A stretch of 25,403 nucleotides of DNA from an uncultured Oribacterium sp. (GTDB lineage Bacteria; Bacillota; Clostridia; Lachnospirales; Lachnospiraceae), in the NCBI GenBank assembly GCA_900770445.1, contig CAAGKO010000080.1:1-25403 (forward strand), in the 5' to 3' direction. This document shows positions 22,909 through 25,403 of the stretch, piece after piece. A program made the position numbers and the translations under genes. The notes under the pieces are model-generated. The model worked only from the letters and a program-made list of their open reading frames with translations. It searched no databases and had not been told where the DNA came from. Numbering within the stretch: the first letter of the stretch is position 1; the number at the start of each line of letters is the position of its first letter.

Positions 22909-23009
22909 TATAATGTGATCAGAGATCGCACGGTCGTGGTGCGGAGAACTGCGATGAAAGCCACGGCCGTGCAGGTCGACTGCATTGGCCTGATCAGAGG
23001 GGGATCCGT
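22909..23009 (+). promoter_or_regulatory. Promoter and structured leader of the two-component genes
   Basis: TATAAT at 22909-22914 is a good -10; the -35 is weak, as is usual for activated promoters. The leader then folds: GCACGGTCGTGG (22928-22939) pairs with CCACGGCCGTGC (22961-22972), 12 pairs with one G·T. TGATCAG at 22916-22922 is repeated inverted at 22990-22996, just before the GAGGGGG ribosome binding site. TGCATTGGCCTG, also found ahead of the GntR gene, lies at 22981-22992. The rest of the 22739-22908 stretch holds only the upstream terminator. Confidence 0.5.
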
Positions 23010-23744
23010 ATGAAAATCGCGATTGTAGATGATATCAAGGACGAAGCGGAGCGACTGTCCGACCTGGTCGCGCACTACCTGTCGACGCATGGGCTGTTCT
23101 GTGATCAGACGGATCTGTTTGCGAGCGGGGAGGCCTTCCTCGAGCACTTCGAGCCGGGACGCTACGATATCATCTTTCTCGACATCTATATGAGCGGTAT
23201 GACCGGCATGGAGACGGCGCGGCGGATCCGGGAGCAGGATACGAACTGCAGTCTTCTCTTCATCACGACGTCGCCGGATTTCGCCATCGACAGCTACGAC
23301 GTGAATGCAACCTACTATCTCCTGAAGCCGGTGAATGAGGCGCAGGTCACACGGGCGCTGGACCGCTGCAACATGGACCGGATCGAGCGTGACCGCTATG
23401 TGATGGTGCCGTCACAGGGGAAGAATGTGCGGCTGTTTCTGCACAGCATCGCCTACACGGAGTACGCGAACCGCCGGATCATGGTATATATGAAGGATGG
23501 CGGGACGATGGAGGTGAACCTGAGCCAGAAGGATTTTCAGCAGCTGCTGCTTCCGTACGACTGGTTCTGTGACTGCATGAAGGGCGTCCTCGTGAACTTC
23601 GAGGATGTGCACAAGCTGCAGAGCGACCGTTTCGATATGAAGTGCGGCGCCACCATCGCGATCAGTCGACTGAAATACAGCGATGTACGTGAGCGGTACC
23701 TCGACTATACCTTTAAAACGCTGCGAGAGGGGCAGGCGCTATGA
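23010..23744 (+). CDS. LytTR-family response regulator
   Basis: 244 residues. The receiver domain (1-120) has the acidic pair D7/D8, phosphate acceptor D58 (IIFLDIYM), a threonine pair at 86-87 (FITTS) and K106 (LLKP). The LytTR DNA-binding domain covers about 130-235, with FLHSIAYTEYANRRIMVYM as its first strands. The protein is of the AgrA/LytR type. It begins about 8 bases after GAGGGGG. Its stop overlaps the start of the kinase gene (ATGA), so the two are coupled. No signal-peptide gene (AgrD-like) or ABC exporter is found next to it in the window, so its input and targets are unknown. Confidence 0.92.
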   Translation: MKIAIVDDIKDEAERLSDLVAHYLSTHGLFCDQTDLFASGEAFLEHFEPGRYDIIFLDIYMSGMTGMETARRIREQDTNCSLLFITTSPDFAIDSYDVNATYYLLKPVNEAQVTRALDRCNMDRIERDRYVMVPSQGKNVRLFLHSIAYTEYANRRIMVYMKDGGTMEVNLSQKDFQQLLLPYDWFCDCMKGVLVNFEDVHKLQSDRFDMKCGATIAISRLKYSDVRERYLDYTFKTLREGQAL

Positions 23745-25201
23745 CCGAACTGATCATCAACGAAGCACTGAATACATTTCCATTCCTTTTTGTGGGGTAC
23801 CTGCCGGCACAGGAGAGTCTCCGCTTTTCGAAGCGGCGCACACTTCTTCGCACGGTCCTCTGGGAGTGCGGATATCTATGCATCTTCGGGCTTCTGGTGA
23901 AGTTCGGCTTCTCTGCAGTGTACGTGCAGTACCTCGCGGCCCCGCTGTTTCTCGTGCTGATGATGCTGAATTTCCGGACGGACAGGTGGATCATCCTCTT
24001 CCATTTTATTTTTACGATCGACTATCTGCTGGCGATCCGCGCCGCGACCTTCTTCCTCTGCGAGAACAACATCGCCTTCGACTTTTACAGCTGGCAGGCC
24101 GGCCTCGTGACGCTCGTCATGACACTCAGTACCATGATTCCGATGTCTACATTTCTGCACAAGATCCTGAAGACGCTGATGTCCGTCGAGATTCATGATT
24201 TCTGGATGACGGCGTGCCTCCTTCCGTTCGTCGCGACCACGATGATCCTGCTGCTCACCGGCACGATCCGGGACGGCCATGTCGGCAGTCTCGCGCTGCT
24301 CGCCCGTATCCTGCTGCTGCTCTGTATGTTCATGCTGAGTCATCTGCTGATCCTCTTTATGAAAAATCTGCAGGAGCAGATCATCACGAACGAGCGAAAC
24401 AAGACCATGGAAAATCTCCTGCGCGTCCAGACGGAGCAGTTCGAGATGCTGAAGACGCGCATCATGGAGAGCCGGCGCACCCGCCACGATTTCCGCCATC
24501 ATCGCATGGTGCTGAAGGAACTGGCGGACCGGAATGACCTCCATGGGATCCGGACCTACCTCGCCGAGTACAACGCAGAGCACGTGGATACGCCGTCGAA
24601 GACCTACAGCAACAATCCGACCGTGAACGCGGTCGTCGCGTACTACGCGGGGCACGCGGAAGCCGCCGGGATCCGCTTCACCGCCCGTGTGCAGCTCCCG
24701 GAGCATCTTCTGATCCCGGACCCGATCTTCTGCGTCCTCCTCGGCAACCTCCTCGAGAACGCCGTCGACGCCTGTAAGACCGAGCTGAGCCAGAGCGCTT
24801 CGTCGGGCGCTGCTTCTGCTGACGCCAATGCCGGCGGACCCGTCACCGGGGCGGAAGCTGCCGAGGCCGAAGCCGACAGCAGCACTGCGGCGGGCACGGC
24901 GATCGATCCGCGCGCCGGTGTCACCGCTTCCGCGGATATCCGCTCCGACCAGGCCATCCGCGTGATCGTGAAACAGAACGGCGACGCCTGCCTCTCCATC
25001 GCGGTCGACAACACCTGCAGCCGGAAGCCGATCTGGGACGACGGCGAGCTCGTCTCCACGAAGCACGTGGGCCACGGCGTCGGCACCGTCTCGATCCGCC
25101 ACATCGCCCAGCGCTACGACGGCGACGCCCGTTTCGAGTGGCGCGACGGCATCTTCTACGCCTCCGTCATGCTGAATCCGCAGAGCCCACCGAATCCATA
25201 A
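23741..25201 (+). CDS. GHKL (AgrC-like) sensor histidine kinase with unusual insertion
   Basis: 486 residues. About six membrane helices fill residues 10-207. A coiled-coil linker (208-245) leads to the phosphorylated histidine, H249, in RRTRHDFRHH. The ATPase domain has the N box LLGNLLENAVDAC (333-345, N336 and N340) and the G box GHGVGTVSIRHI (444-455). Between them lies a region at about 349-404 that is rich in Ala, Ser, Asp and Gly and has no likeness to the family; normal GHKL domains have only a short stretch there. AgrC-like kinases are usually 400-440 residues, so the insertion accounts for the extra length. The gene overlaps the response regulator gene by 4 bases and ends at the 25221-25246 hairpin. 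Confidence 0.9.
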   Translation: MTELIINEALNTFPFLFVGYLPAQESLRFSKRRTLLRTVLWECGYLCIFGLLVKFGFSAVYVQYLAAPLFLVLMMLNFRTDRWIILFHFIFTIDYLLAIRAATFFLCENNIAFDFYSWQAGLVTLVMTLSTMIPMSTFLHKILKTLMSVEIHDFWMTACLLPFVATTMILLLTGTIRDGHVGSLALLARILLLLCMFMLSHLLILFMKNLQEQIITNERNKTMENLLRVQTEQFEMLKTRIMESRRTRHDFRHHRMVLKELADRNDLHGIRTYLAEYNAEHVDTPSKTYSNNPTVNAVVAYYAGHAEAAGIRFTARVQLPEHLLIPDPIFCVLLGNLLENAVDACKTELSQSASSGAASADANAGGPVTGAEAAEAEADSSTAAGTAIDPRAGVTASADIRSDQAIRVIVKQNGDACLSIAVDNTCSRKPIWDDGELVSTKHVGHGVGTVSIRHIAQRYDGDARFEWRDGIFYASVMLNPQSPPNP

Positions 25202-25220
25202 AAAACAGCAGCGTCAACAA

Positions 25221-25250
25221 ACAGCCGGGTGTTTCCACCCGGCTGTGTTT
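25221..25250 (+). terminator. Terminator of the two-component genes
   Basis: ACAGCCGGGTG pairs perfectly with CACCCGGCTGT (11 bp, loop TTTC), followed by GTTTCTGTCTT. It lies 19 bases past the kinase stop codon. Confidence 0.8.
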
Positions 25251-25258
25251 CTGTCTTA

Positions 25259-25335
25259 AGAATTTCGTAATGGGGTCTGACCCCATAAACTCGAGTTTAG
25301 ATTTTGTTTTGAAAAAATTAATGGGGTCAGACCCC
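25259..25335. repeat. Paired GGGGTCWGACCCC repeats
   Basis: Two palindromic cores, GGGGTCTGACCCC (25272-25284) and GGGGTCAGACCCC (25323-25335), lie 51 bases apart. The first is preceded by AGAATTTCGTAAT, the same sequence as at the end of the enolase-superfamily gene. Such cores recall REP-type repeats that are moved by RAYT/IS200-like transposases, but no such gene is in the window. Confidence 0.7.
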
Positions 25336-25356
25336 AATGTCGTCAACTTAACATTT

Positions 25357-25387
25357 AGACTCACGCGAAAGCGTGGGTCTTATTTTT
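25357..25387 (+). terminator. Hairpin with T run at the window end
   Basis: AGACTCACGC and GCGTGGGTCT form a 10-bp stem (one G·T pair) around a GAAA tetraloop, followed by TATTTTTT. It has the form of an intrinsic terminator on the plus strand, but it is not directly behind a gene; it may belong to the repeat unit or to an RNA. The last bases of the window hold nothing else I can identify. Confidence 0.6.
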
Positions 25388-25403
25388 TGCAAATATATTT
25401 ATC

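Noticed and set aside
22916..22996. Outer TGATCAG/CTGATCA pairing as part of a single RNA fold
   Set aside because: The left copy lies at or before the expected transcription start given the -10 box, so it may not be in the RNA; kept only as a DNA-level observation.
23876..25102. 408-residue minus-strand open frame opposite the kinase gene
   Set aside because: It is a product of GC-rich codon use in the kinase gene; the translation is rich in Arg, Asp and His without a fold pattern, and it has no promoter or ribosome binding site.
22739..25403. Agr-type quorum-sensing cassette
   Set aside because: The kinase and regulator are of that type, but I find no AgrB-like protease or AgrD-like peptide gene in the window.

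Overview
The window reads as chromosomal DNA of a low-to-medium GC Gram-positive anaerobe, probably a Clostridia/Lachnospiraceae-type Firmicute. The reasons are AGGAGG-like ribosome binding sites, TTGACA/TATAAT promoters, U-tailed hairpin terminators, a LytTR/GHKL two-component pair, and LacI-, GntR- and IclR-controlled sugar-acid loci. The taxonomic call is an inference without any database search. No tRNA, rRNA, CRISPR array or complete insertion sequence is visible.

Layout. (1) 1-5265 is an accessory stretch. It holds an AlbA/Schlafen-type ATP-binding regulator, an AAA ATPase with a DUF234 nuclease-like tail, and a MalY/PatB C-S lyase. The gaps are filled by related non-coding repeats, including two copies of a ~170 bp composite palindromic element that recurs nowhere else in the window, and an IS21-like end remnant. 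(2) 5266-7398 holds a mandelate-racemase-group enolase-superfamily enzyme divergent from a GntR/FCD regulator. (3) 7486-15431 is a long minus-strand locus: lacI, then tctC-tctB-tctA (tripartite tricarboxylate-type transporter), then three different Gfo/Idh/MocA oxidoreductases in close succession, ended by a strong hairpin. Three matching 16-bp operators lie at lacI and ahead of tctC. (4) 15611-17099 holds the 3' part of a nucleoside-type ABC permease, cut by a ~515 bp array of helically phased TGACATTA repeats in two opposed arms, which looks like transposon ends without a transposase. (5) 17100-22738 is a second sugar-acid locus: kdgT-like permease, split UxaA-type dehydratase (SAF subunit plus large subunit), FAH-family enzyme and DapA-family aldolase on the minus strand, with a divergent IclR regulator. 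(6) 22739-25403 holds a LytTR response regulator and a GHKL histidine kinase with overlapping start and stop, a structured leader ahead of them, and a pair of GGGGTCAGACCCC repeats behind.

How it fits together. The three regulated loci all point to uptake and breakdown of sugar acids. The enolase-superfamily enzyme and the UxaA pair are candidate dehydratases giving 2-keto-3-deoxy acids, KdgT a candidate importer of such acids, and the DapA-family aldolase a candidate cleavage enzyme. No KdgK-type kinase is present, so a non-phosphorylative route is plausible. The Tct transporter with three oxidoreductases looks like a dedicated uptake-and-oxidation module with an unknown polyol, sugar-acid or glycoside substrate.

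The most unusual signals are the composite palindromes around the DUF234 ATPase gene, the phased TGACATTA arrays, a GCATTGGCC-centred motif in six intergenic regions, a repeat that supplies the end of a coding region, and an Ala/Ser/Asp-rich insertion inside the kinase ATPase domain.
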